The position numbers and the translations under genes are program-made. The notes below the pieces were generated by a model. That model made no database searches. It was given only the letters and a program-made list of their open reading frames with translations, and was not told where the DNA came from. Shown here in pieces: positions 46,316-57,179 of a DNA stretch of 64,000 nucleotides; position 1 is the stretch's first letter, and every line of letters starts with the position of its first letter. The DNA is from Ianthella basta (taxonomy: Eukaryota; Porifera; Demospongiae; Verongiida; Ianthellidae), in assembly GCA_964019415.1 (NCBI GenBank), contig OZ025876.1:1225302-1289301 (forward strand), in the 5' to 3' direction.

Positions 46316-46390
<75 letters not shown>
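46316..46390. repeat. (GT)n microsatellite where an RBM exon is missing
   Basis: About 37 dinucleotides in the interval where the second half of the RRM would be expected. Confidence 0.95.
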
Positions 46391-46391
<1 letters not shown>

Positions 46392-49372
46392 ATTTGCTAG
46401 GTAGGTTAGTGCCAGTGTGCATTACCTGTTACCTTTCAGTGTTGTACTTGTGCCCCACCCTCCACGCACACCCACAGGAGCAGTGATCCATCTCCCAGCA
46501 ACATACTCACTAGACACAACTTCAGGCTACTACTACAACTCAGCCACTGGACTCTACTACGACCCAAATTCAGGAGTATGTCTGTTTGCTGACTGTGACT
46601 CTATGTGTGACCACCTCTAATGGATGGCAATAGCAGATTGGGCATAGTACATACATGTGATGATATAGTGAGGGATAGCTTGCTCTGTTGCTGTCAGTAG
46701 TGAGGGAGATGCACATACATGAATGTATTCGATGCTGCCCTGTTTGAGTCTCACTCATGATACGTCCACTACCGCCCCTTCCTCCTTTCATCTCTTTGCT
46801 ATGGCTTCCTCTCACCACCTGTCGGACGTCCAGTATTACTACAACAGTTCAACCAGTCAGTACTGTTATTATGACGCTGCTACCCAGCAGTATGTGCCGA
46901 TTGACAAGTGAGTGTTTGTATGCACTCACATAAGTACAGCACTGTGCGTGTGTGTATGTGCATGTGTGTACACATGTGTGCATGCATGTGTCTGTGTGTA
47001 ATGTGTACACTGTGGGTAGGTGTACATATATGAAACACGCTACCTCCCTCTCACCACTTGTCTGCTATGATATTGTGTACACTGTGTTTTGTATAGCACT
47101 GCCAGTGGTAGTGCAGGACAAGAGGAGGGAGAACAGCAGTTGGAAGGAGGCCAGAAGAAGAAGAAGAAAGAGAAGGAAGTTGCCGTCACAATGTCTAGTG
47201 GCACACCAAGTGCAAAGAAGGTTTGCAGTGTTAGCCAAGCACATACGCATGCACACAGACAGATGCACAAACATTGTAACTGAAGGAAATGGCTGTTGTA
47301 CTCTCTCTTCTCCCTCCTCTTCCAACTGATACCAGATCATGAAGGACATGGAGCGCTGGGCCAAGAAGCAAGAGAAACAAAGCAAGTCTCTTCAGCCACA
47401 GCCGGAGCAAGTGAAGGAAGTGGAAGAGGTTGAGACTGTGAAGCCAGGTATGGGTTCACACAGAGTGTGTCACTACCAAAGAACCCATCTCTCCTCACAA
47501 CTGGTAGTGCAGAAAGCGACCTGATGGTAGGTGGGGGTTGTGTGTGTGTGTGTCAGTGTTGACAGCAGTCTGTGTCTTTGTCATGTGGGATTGATGTGTT
47601 ACTGTTGTGTTGACAGCATTGTGTGTGACTTTGTGTGACTTTGTCACTTCTGTTGCCTTGTCAGCAATTGGAGGTGCCCAATCTATTAGCAGACACAGTT
47701 GTTGAGCCAGCACTAGGTGAGTGTGGAAGGCAGAGCTGCTCTTGCTATGTGAGATGTTTGTGGTGTGTGTCACTAAGCTTGTCATGTAGAAGGTGACATG
47801 TACCCTGCATGTGGTATCAACAGCTGTAGTCACTCTACACTGTGTACAGTGGAATACAGGGACTTTCTGTGATGTTGCAAATGAACTGAAATCCATACAC
47901 AGTGTGATGTGTCTATACATAGTGATTGGTCCATGTGACTGTCACATGGTGTACTGATTTCAGCTCATTTCACAACATCATGGAAAGTCCCTGTACTGTT
48001 TGGGGAATTAGTAGATCCTCTAGAGAGTGAGAGGCAGTGAGTTGAGTCACTGTGACCTAGTGGTTCACTTCCCCCTCCCTTCCTGACTGCGGTAGACTCG
48101 AGTCTCCCACCTGGTGCAGACCCTGACCCCACCCACACAGACTGGAGCTAACTTGCTTGTCTCTTGTGCAAGAGAAAGTTTGAGAGTAAGGACAAACTTG
48201 TCAAACATCAGCAGTTCTCGAGTCTTCACAAGGTGTGTGTGTGTGTGTGTCTGTGTGTGTGTAGTGTGCGTGCGTGTGTGCGTATGTGTGCGTGCATGTG
48301 CTGTACTTTCATTGTGTGGTGTTTGTCTTTGTGTTGATGGTGCTTTCCATCTTTGAAACCCACACCTCGACCCACACATGCACTCAATTCTGTCAATATC
48401 TTGTGCAGGAAAACTTAGAAAAGGAACAACGGCCAAAGCCTTCAGTCTCTGCAGAGGTGAATGTAATGACCATCGCTGATCTTATGGTGGCTAATGATTG
48501 TCTGTATTGGTGAATACACAAAGGCACAGATGGTATGTGTGTTCTGTCCTCCTTTTCAGGTCAAGTACCGAGACCGAGCCAAAGAGAGGAGGGAAAAACA
48601 CAGTCAAATTGAACCCATCATCCCTAAGTGGAAGAGAGACTATGACGAAGAACGAATAGACAGCAGGTGAGAATGCTCCTCTGTTTGGTTAGCTAAATGG
48701 AATGTACGTAATAGTAGCTCCATTGTACCCTAGCTAAGATATGTGATGGGGCACTGGGTGTCCCTTGTACGTATGCGCTTTCCCTTATGTATTACCACTT
48801 GCCGTTCATTCCATTTTGTCCATGTAGTAGTGGCGTGAATGTCATAGAGACCGTGTCTGTTCCAAAGGAGGCTCCAGTTGCTGAGAACAAAGGGAACAAG
48901 TTGTTGCATGTGAGCCTGGCAACCTCTAATTGACATTGCAGACAGACTCTCACTAACATTGTGAACCTGTTTATTAAGACCACTCTTGGACTGCCTTCAG
49001 TAGTATCAACCTGATTATTAAGACCACTCATTGTAGGACTGCCATTAGGTAACTGTAGGAGGTGCTCTGTGAGCATACAATGTGTGCTCAGTCATGCACA
49101 TGGCACTGAGGTGAAGTCCCTGCACACTTCAGGAGTTCTTCGCTCTTTAGAAGTCCTCGTGTGCATCCACTGTCCAGTGTACAGTGGAGACTTATTTCAG
49201 CAATTGATCCACTGTTACACTAATACATGCATAGTGCAATAGCATGGTCAGTGTTGCTGTGTTCAATTTGGAGTGTTAGTGCTTGTTGTCTTCATGTTGC
49301 TGCAGGCAATGGGCTGGTCTGAAGGTCAAGGTCTTGGAAGAAACAACCAGGGCATCACGGCACCTATAGAGG

Positions 49373-49440
<68 letters not shown>
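49373..49440. repeat. (GT)n microsatellite at the G-patch exon donor
   Basis: Starts at the 5' splice site; about 33 dinucleotides. Confidence 0.95.
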
Positions 49441-49444
<4 letters not shown>

Positions 49445-49664
49445 CATACGTGTATGTGTGCTTGTGTGTGTGCTAGCACTTTTATACAGTACAACTTGAT
49501 TAACCTCTGTACACTGCCCCCACTGTCTTGTCCTGCAGGTTGACAGAAGGCAGAGGAGTGTGGGGCTGGGTAGCAAATCACTGGACTACGAACTGACAGG
49601 TGTGCACATACATGACGGCAGTGAAGAGGATGACAGCTGCAAGATGGAAGATGTTGGAAGATGA

Positions 49665-50053
49665 CAAATAGGACATGTGCATGCACAATAACATTTGCCT
49701 TTTGTTTGGATTGTTCTGCAAATTGTATTGTCATTTCATTGGATACTTTGAAGTGACATAAATGGCACCCAAACTGGGACTGTGAATTTAATAATTGTGT
49801 GACAAATTAACACACAAACTGCAGGATGGTAAGAGTTGCGTAGGGAATTCATGAACTGCTGAGTGGATGTAGCTAAGTATTCTTTAAAGTGCCTGCATAT
49901 CATACATGGCCTGTTCACATGTACTTCATCACTGTATTATTGATAGCACTATACACTGCAATTGTAGACTACATATCATTGGTTAACTCAATATCCTTGT
50001 GTGGTTCTAGTGCTGTGTCTGTAGCTAAACTGTGTTCAGTGATGGACACTTGA
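49665..50053. other. RBM 3' flank with a UPF2 exon-1 relic, then FReD-14 3' flank
   Basis: The 3' flank of the last RBM exon runs into sequence like the UPF2 leader ('caaactgcaggatggtaagag' near 49817). At about 49917 it switches to the conserved FReD 3' untranslated block. Confidence 0.6.
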
Positions 50054-50941
50054 CTAGTCTCTGGTGCGGAGCTTCATTTCAATGCTTTTGGGGCTGTAAT
50101 TAAACCCAATCCAGCGGGTGTTCCCATTGTATGGTCCATTCAGGTTTGCACACTGGCAGTTATTGTACCACCATCCAGCAGAGTTTAACTGAGCACAATT
50201 GTGATTGCTCCTGTCATTGTCCCTGTCAAATGTTGTAAATGCCATCCCATCATGGTTCCCACCACCACCACAACTTCCATGCAGTGCATCCCCTGCATTG
50301 CCACTGTATGCTCCAATGTCCAGTCTGTAGTTGGTGAGGTTGTTGTTGACAGAGAAGAAGTTGTACTGTGCATACTTCTCGTTGCCATCAAAGTCACCCA
50401 AGTCTACTCTCAGCTCTGCCCTGAACACTGCTGCAGTTAGACAGTGGATCTTCTCTAGACCCAACCAGTATTCCCATTTAGGGTCACCAAACCCATTGAC
50501 ATACTCCAACCATCGCCTGTTGAAGTTGACTTCTCCATTCTTTCGTTTCTGGAAGACTACCCACTGTCCATTGTCCATATCACACCACACATTGAATGGT
50601 TTGATGCGAGGGCACTGTGGGTCAATGGTGTAGACACCAGACATGGTGCACCCTCTCCGGTACACTTCTCTGCAGTCACGGGGAAGACTAGGGCCTTGTG
50701 GGGTGCCTGGGGAGAGGGAGAGGAGAGAGTGAACCATTATGGCACTTGCTAGATGAAGGGTCTGTGAGGGAAGTTCTGTCTGCACTGCTGCAGATACATT
50801 TGCCGAATGGAATGGGCTTCTGCCCTTACGACTATTCTACTACTCCCCAGTGTGTAGCTGTTGGTGTGTGTGTAACTCACATGAATACCCCAAGCTGATG
50901 AAGGTTGCAGTGAGAACTAGTGTGCCCACAAGTGGAGTCAT
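50054..50941 (-). CDS. FReD-14: secreted fibrinogen-related lectin, intact
   Basis: Exon 1 is 50941-50881 (signal peptide with the variant MTPLVGTL), the intron 50880-50707 (174 bp, the shortest) and exon 2 50706-50054; 714 nt, 237 aa. The variable loop is SCGGGGN, the calcium loop FDRDNDRSNHNC, and the pocket side GWWYNNCQCANLNGPYNGN. The tail before KSIEMKL reads NYSP instead of NSH. The gene lies on the opposite strand just beyond the 3' end of the RBM5/10-like locus. Confidence 0.85.
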
Positions 50942-51309
50942 TCTCTTGGACTGTGTTCACTGTCACTGTAGCAGTAGGTATACTGTTGACAACACCTTGT
51001 GACTTGTTTCTCTGAAGCAGGCTCTGTTCCTGCATATATTGTATATTGTTTACTGTGGCTCCTTTAACCAACCTACATTAGAGGTCTTTAGTCCATTATT
51101 GCATGACCATTTCATAGTCATGAGCTGTGTACTGGATTGTGTCATGTATGTTATGACTGGTGTGCTCACTTTAGTGAATGCCACGTGTCCACACATTTTC
51201 ATCTCTCTCCGCTCACCATTGCCCATGGTCCTCATTACATTAGAGGGACCTGTGTCCACTCACATTAACTGCATTACACACTGAAAGTTTATTGCACACC
51301 TCAAATCTA
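50942..51309. other. FReD-14 upstream flank
   Basis: Short duplicated promoter region, then diverged repeat-unit sequence. No gene seen. Confidence 0.5.
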
Positions 51310-51406
51310 ACCTCCCTCCCCATCCAGGACATCAGTCATTAAGGATAAAATCTCTGGGATTGGGAGAGGCTTCTGCTTTGTGGACCTTGCTTCGAATTCA
51401 ATCGAG
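51310..51406 (+). pseudogene. Duplicate fragment of the RBM RRM exon
   Basis: Copies the 3' two thirds of the exon at 46127-46287 ('ccatccaggacatc...gtcattaaggata', 'gggattgggagaggcttctg', 'tggaccttgcttc') with a three-base loss and a six-base insertion before 'tcgaggtata'. It lies 260 bp upstream of an intact copy of the last RBM exon, so a second partial RBM tail was duplicated here. Confidence 0.65.
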
Positions 51407-51667
51407 GTATATAAGCATTGTGGCCAGGTATCCAGTGTGTGTGTGTGTGCACATGCATGTGCGTGTGTGTGTGGTGTGCTGTGTGGGGGAAGGGTGTTGA
51501 GATGGTATGCATCCTGCATTCTTCATTGTACAGATATAGCCATTGTACACTCTCACTGCATGTGTACAGTGTGAATAGATTTATTTGTATGTGTTTAGAT
51601 GCGTATCATGGCATATTGGATACCCATGTGATGTTAAGTACACTGCCCCCACTGTCTTGTCCTGCAG

Positions 51668-51802
51668 GCTGAGAGAAGGCAGAGGAGTGTGGGTTTGGGT
51701 AGCAAATCACTGGACTATGAACTGACAGGTGTGCACACATACATGATGGCAGTGAAGAAGGTGACAGCTGCAAGATGGAAGATGTTGGAAGATAACAAAT
51801 AG
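51668..51802 (+). pseudogene. Second copy of the RBM5/10 last exon, with intact frame
   Basis: Preceded by 'tcctgcag', this 135-nt exon reads AERRQRSVGLGSKSLDYELT, then GVHTYM..VKKVTAARWKMLEDNK and TAG. The Lys/Arg-rich helical end resembles the C-terminus of RBM5/10 much better than the shifted tail at 49539-49664. The phase (0) matches the G-patch exon ending at 49371, so it could serve as an alternative terminal exon about 2.3 kb further on. Confidence 0.6.
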
Positions 51803-52199
51803 AACATGTGCATGCACAATAACATTTGCCCTTTCTTTGGATTGTTCTGCAAATACACCACTAATAGTATACATAGATGTAACATTTAAATAAGAAACAA
51901 ACTGTCTAATAAATAATGATACATTACTGGAATAAATAATCGATCCAATGATCATAAATAGAATAATGGCGGAAAATTTAAATTAATGAATGATTAATGA
52001 GAAATTTTAATAAATAAATTAACAATATAATTGAACATAAATTCGAACATGCAGAAAACGCAGCAAACTCATCTAATCCTAAGAATCATGCAACTAGCTC
52101 GTATTGAGCAGCAGAGTCCCTCTCTGCAGTCCCGAGGATGGCTGCTGCATTGCCACGTTGGACTGCCACTGCCACCCGCTGCAAGAGATATTGATGTGA
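51803..52199. other. AT-rich stretch after the second RBM last exon
   Basis: 51.84-52.08 kb is an AT-rich insertion ('aataaataatgat', 'ttaaattaatgaatg') splitting RBM 3' flank homology that resumes at about 52205 ('gttctgcaaattgtattgt'). No gene seen. Confidence 0.5.
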
Positions 52200-52935
52200 A
52201 TTGATGCGAATGTGTTCTGCAAATTGTATTGTTATTTCATTGGATACTTTGAAGTAACATAAATGGCACCCAAACTGGGACTGTGAATTTAATTGATTCT
52301 GCAATCATACAATACAATCAAACTGCAAGATGAAGACGATAAGAGATGTACGTGTATAAGCAATATGAACTGAGAATGGATAACCCTTACCCTAACCCTA
52401 ATCCTCCCTAACCCTAAACCTTTATATATTGTTCACAACCTGTTGTTTGCAGTCTTATAAACCTCCAAGAAGGTGATTTGTGTAAACCTCATGAGATAAG
52501 TTGCAACACAGTAATCAGACATCACTTAAGCTAGCTTGATTGGGTAAGTACAGTACATTAACCATACCTTGCAGTATGATTAAGTGTGCATGTGTATGAT
52601 TAACACAATGTGTGTATACTGAGCACCCACTGACTGCTACACTGTGTACATTGATAGTACTAGTGGGTGTATAGCTAGTTGTTCCCATCTACTGTACAAC
52701 ACTACTTCACAGGGCAGGGCAGACAATTTACAGCACCATGAGGAAGAAAAATGCCAACATCAAGATAAAGTACTCTCCTTTTGTATGAAACCTGGTGAGC
52801 CTGACAGTGGGGTGACACTAATACTGTGTGTGCTTGTTCTGAATGTGTGTTCAGAGGACTCTCACTGGACAGCAGAGGGTTTCACTTAGTGCTGACTTTG
52901 AGGGACTGAATCCTAACGTTAACCCAATCTTAACT
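52200..52935 (+). pseudogene. UPF2 head fragment between the RBM tail copy and FReD-15
   Basis: In order: sequence matching the UPF2 5' flank ('ggatactttgaagtaacataaatggcacccaaactgggac'), a decayed exon 1 ('gcaagatgaagacgataaga'), exon 2 (from about 52441), the GRPV exon ('aggaagaaaaatgccaacatcaag') and the RTLTEQQ exon (from about 52856, with SLDSRG-type changes). Then FReD-15 sequence begins. Confidence 0.65.
52381..52420. repeat. Interstitial telomere-like repeats
   Basis: About five CCCTAA-type units with variants (CCCTTAC, CCCTAAT). It lies inside a UPF2-head fragment. Confidence 0.75.
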
Positions 52936-53147
52936 GTGCCTCCATCTGGTGTACAACTGCTGGTCTGGTCATTAGATTGTATACGTACGTACACTGTATG
53001 AACACATTTCACATGCACTTCATCACTGTATTATTGATCACACTATACACTACAATTGTAGACTACATATCATTGGTTAACTCAATATCCTTGTGTGGTT
53101 CTAGTGCTGTGTCTGTAGCTAAACTGTGTTCAGTGATGGACACTTGA

Positions 53148-54382
53148 CTAGTCTCTGGTGCGGAGCTTCATTTCAATGCTTTTGTGGCTGGTGGCAAACC
53201 CAGTCCAATGATTGTTTCCATTGTATGGTCCATTCAGATTTGCACAGTAACAGGCATTGTACCACCATCCAGCAGAGAGTGACTGAGCACAGTAAACACC
53301 GTTCCTGTCATATGTTGAGAATGCCATCCCATCATGGTTCCCAGGACTAATACAAGTCACCCCACGCAGCGCATTCCCTGCATTGCCACTGTATAATCCA
53401 ATGTCCAGTCTGTAGTTGGTGAGGTTGTTGTTGACAGAGATGAAGTTGTATTGTGCATACTTCTTGTTGCCATCAAAGTCACCCAAGTCCACTCTCAGCT
53501 CTGCCCTGAACACTGCTGCAGTTAGACAGTGAATCTTCTCTAGACCCAACCAGTATTCCCATTTAGGGTCACCAAACCCATTGACATACTCCGACCATCC
53601 CCTGGTGAAGTTGACTTCTCCATTCTTTCGTTTCTGGAAGACCACCCACTGCCCATTGTCCATATCACACCACACATTGAATGGTTTGATACGAGGGCAC
53701 TGTGGGTCAATGGTGTAGACACCAGATGTGGTGCACCCTCTCTGGTACACCTCTCTGCAGTCACGAGGGAGACCAGGGCCTCGTGGGGTGTCTGGGGAGG
53801 GGAGAGGAGAGAGTGAACCATTATGGTACTTGCTAGATGAAGGGTCTGTGAGAGAGGAATTACATACATTTTCAGTGCAGCACACAGCACACAGCAGTGC
53901 ATGTGGAAAAGCACAAAGCTCAGTGTAAAGCTCACAACTTAACACAGCACATTACTGTGATAGATGTTTCAACCATGAATGTTAGATATTTGAATTTGAC
54001 ACAAGATTTCCTCAGTTTCAACCACCATGGTTGACCTTTCATGGCTTGAACATTCCATTTTATACCTGCAGCTGTGCATCAACATTACTCATATATGTGT
54101 GGTCGGACCATCTTAGCCTTACATGTACAATGTTAGGGATGGGTCTATCTGGATTGGTTTTACATAATATGCAGGTGGTACACATTGAACGAAGTAGTTG
54201 AATCAGTAGTCTTATGTCAATGCCTAAACATTTGATAACCCTCCACATCCTAGTACTTCTGTTCCCTTACCACCATTCTCCTTCACCCCAGTGTGTAGCT
54301 GTTGATGTGTGTGTAACTCACATGAATACCCCAAGCTGATGAAGGCTGCAGTGAGAACTAGTGTGCTCACAAGTGGAGTCAT
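53148..54382 (-). CDS. FReD-15: secreted fibrinogen-related lectin, intact, shortened calcium loop
   Basis: Exon 1 is 54382-54322, the intron 54321-53792 (530 bp) and exon 2 53791-53148; 705 nt, 234 aa. The exon starts with A rather than G, so the junction codon is TAC (Tyr) instead of TGC (Cys). The loop reads YDRNGVYCAQSLSAG: four residues shorter than [11 protein letters not shown] and lacking the second and third acidic positions. FFSV is FISV here. The variable loop is VTCISPGN. The intron is related to that of FReD-1. Confidence 0.83.
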
Positions 54383-55642
54383 TCTCTTGGACTGTGTTCA
54401 CTGTCACTGTAGCAGTCGGTACGCTGTTGACAACACCTTGTGACTTGTTTCTCTGAAGCAGGCTCTGCTCTGTATAGGAAAGTACACTGCTTTAAATTCC
54501 TTAATTTGCAGACAAGCCTCCTTTAACCAGCCCTCCATGGAGTCATGGGGAAGGGCCTCATACATGGATTTCTGTAGGGGCATGTGCTTTGTGGCTGAAC
54601 TAGATCTTCTTATCACTCTGTCTTGTGTATTCATGCAAACAGGTTTGGACTCAGGTCAGATAAAGTACTCTGGTGTCATGGTGTTGACACAGTATTGTGA
54701 AATCTTTGCAGCTGGTCATGTTCCAGGTTCAGTTTGCACACCTCATATATATAACTATCAATACAGTCATTGTACAAGTTGCATGTTGTCTCATCCTGCA
54801 AGTAAAGACCTAAACTATATATGGAATGACTGTAGTTAAAGACAGTGTCTAAGTGCCTGCGATAGTTCACGGCCTGTTGTTTGCAGTCTTCCCTCAAAGA
54901 AAGCATTTCTTGCTAACCTCAGGATGTAGTTGTATCATAACATGGCAGTCAGACTTGCAGTACATCATTGAGTCTATGTATAAACTGTGCACCTATTTAC
55001 TGTAGCTATGGATTAATAATCCTTGCAGTCATGTACATTGCTGTAGATGGGTTGTGCAGTACATTCAGTGTAGGTATGGACATTGGCTGTATATAAATTT
55101 CAACAGCTTTGATAGTTACCTTTGTCTCTTCTGCATGAGCTACTACTGTGTGACATCGCCTAATTTCATGGTACCAAACACTACATAACCTATTACAGTA
55201 CCTATGAAACTGAAGACTGTCTAAGGCGGCTTGCAATACTGTGTAGTCCTGAAGAGGAGGAGGAAAGCACTAATCCTCAGTGCCCCTTTGGTAAATCATT
55301 CCCCTTCCTGAAATCACTCATAATCAAGTATTGAATTTTTACCTCTCCATCCCCGTACATCTCAGATCTACAGTTTAGCATTGATGCATGTGTACATGTG
55401 TTATGTGTATGTAAATATTAAGTAATTTGATATGTACTGAGCCCAAAACCTACATGGTACATGTGGAGATATTGGGTGCACTCTTGTTCTCATTCACCAC
55501 ACTGCACACTTCATTATTGATCACTGATACTATATATTCACTACAATTGTAGATAGACTACATATCATTGGTTAACTCAATGTCCTTGTGTGGTTCTAGT
55601 GCTGTGTCTGTAGCTAAACTGTGTTCAGTGATGGATGCTTGA
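54383..55642. other. FReD-15 upstream flank and decayed UPF2-unit sequence
   Basis: P block at 54665, UPF2 exon-2-like sequence at about 54875, then diverged sequence similar to 8.0-8.55 kb. No intact gene. Confidence 0.55.
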
Positions 55643-56114
55643 CTAGTCTCTGGTGCGGAGCTTCATTTCAATGCTTTTGTGGCTGTTGGTAAACCCATAC
55701 CAGTAGCTGTTTCCACTGTATGGTCCATTCAGATCTGCACAGTAGCAGTAGTTGTATATACCACCATCCAGCAGAGTTTAACTGAGCACAATTGTGATTG
55801 CACCACCACTGTTCCTGTCATGTGTTGAGAATGCCATCCCATCAAGGTTCCCAAATGTACCACAGCTCCCATGCATTGCATCCCCGGAATTGTATGCTCC
55901 AATGTCCAGTCTGTAGTTGGTGAGGTTGTTGCTGACAGAGAAGAAGTTGTACTGTGCATACTTCTTGTTGCCATCAAAGTCACCCAAGTCCACCCTCAGC
56001 TCTGCCCTGAACACTGCTGCAGTTAGACAGTGGATCTTCTCTAGACCCAACCAGTATTCCCATTTAGGGTCACCAAACGTATTGACATACTCCGACCATC
56101 CCCAGTTGAAGTTC
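55643..56114 (-). pseudogene. FReD 5'-truncated copy fused to an RBM tail fragment
   Basis: The 3' three quarters of a FReD exon 2 ends normally at TAG (55645-55643). It has lost two codons in the AYSGNAGDA segment (AYNSGDA) and carries a frameshift in the calcium-loop region, so the frame from DGMAFST runs into a stop at ITIVLS. Homology ends at about 56114, where the plus-strand sequence turns directly into an RBM5/10-type last exon. It is a clear chimeric breakpoint. Confidence 0.75.
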
Positions 56115-56222
56115 TGGGTAACAAATCACTGGACTATGAGCTGACAGGGGTGCACACGTACATGACGGCAGTGAAGAGGATGACAGCTGCAAGATGGAAG
56201 ATGTTGGAAGATGACAAATAGA
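56115..56222 (+). pseudogene. RBM last-exon fragment fused to FReD
   Basis: Begins inside the exon (LGNKSLDYELTGVHTYM...) without an acceptor, directly abutting a truncated FReD, and reads to TAG (MLEDDK end). It is followed, as elsewhere, by a UPF2-head fragment. Confidence 0.65.
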
Positions 56223-56239
56223 ACATGTGCATGCACAAT

Positions 56240-56955
56240 AACATTTGGCTTTTGTTTGGATTGTTCTGTAAATTGTATTGTCATTTCATTGGATAATTGC
56301 AATTATGGAAATGGTACCCAAATTGGGACTGTAAATTCAATTAATTGTGCTATATATTAACACACAAACTGCAGGATGGAGATGTAAGAGTTGTGTAGGC
56401 AATTCATGAACTGATGAGTGGATGTAGCTAAGTATTCTTTAAAGTGCCTGCATATCACATGGCCTGTTGTTTGCAGTTCCCTTGAAGAATTAAGGCAATT
56501 CATTTGTGTTAACCTGAAGAGGCATAGAAATTACAACACTGTATATAGTCAGACGTATGTACATTGAGATAATATAATTGTACTTAAATGAACCATACAG
56601 ATTCTTGTGCGCATACTGAGCCCATACAAACTGATACACTGTGTTTGGTGGCAGTGGGTGTACTCTTAAGCTGTTCCAATTTACAACATTACTTCACCAC
56701 AGAAGCCTGTTTAATAATTAGAGCACCAGTGTGGAATTAAGAAGGATGCCAACATCAAGAAGAACAAGCTCTCTTCGTTTGTAAGGGACCTCAGGCTGGT
56801 GAACCTGACACTGTTAGCACTTTCTGTTTGTGTATAAGGATGCAATGCCGTGTGTGTGTGTGGTCTGTCTGTGTGTCCAGAGGACTCACCCTAGCTGAGT
56901 AGCAGAGGGATTCTCTTCTGACTTTGGGGGACTGAATCCCTCTAACCTAACCTAT
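56240..56955 (+). pseudogene. UPF2 head fragment between the RBM tail copy and FReD-17
   Basis: UPF2 5' flank, decayed exon 1 (about 56371), exon 2 (from about 56477, 'ttcccttgaagaattaagg'), GRPV exon remnant (about 56700-56780) and RTLTEQQ remnant (about 56878-56950, with an in-frame TAG-type change). All frames are lost. Confidence 0.6.
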
Positions 56956-57179
56956 AGCTACGTAACTGTGCCTCCATCTATTGTACAATTTCTGGCCTGG
57001 TCATTAGATTATATACGTATGTACACTGCATGAACACATTTCACATGTACTTCATCACTGTATTATTGATCACACTATACACTACAATTGTAGACTACAT
57101 ATCATTGGTTAACTCAATATCCTTGTGTGGTTCTAGTGCTGTGTCTGTAGCTAAACTGTGTTCAGTGATGGACGCTTGA

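Larger units (their letters stand above)
46127..49664 (+). pseudogene. RBM5/RBM10-like splicing regulator locus, 5'-incomplete, with disabling changes
   Basis: Exons chained by GT-AG sites: 46127-46287 (first half of an RRM: LILMGL, GRGFCFVDL), 46478-46575 and 46834-46907 (OCRE repeats, YYYNSATGLYYD), 47097-47220 (Lys-rich), 47336-47447 (KDMERWAKK), a 14-nt micro-exon 47513-47526, 47665-47716, 48096-48232 (C2H2 finger CLLCKRKF...HQQFSSLH), 48409-48456, 48560-48666 (KYRDRAKERREK), 48828-48909, 49306-49371 (G-patch, MGWSEGQGLGR) and 49539-49664. The order RRM-OCRE-finger-G-patch is that of RBM5/10, nuclear regulators of splice-site choice. Problems: no N-terminal exons or second half of the RRM (phase 0 meets phase 2 across a (GT)n tract); TAA at 48149-48151 in frame before the finger; shifted last exon. 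Probably a decayed partial copy; phases after the OCRE exon agree. Confidence 0.72.
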
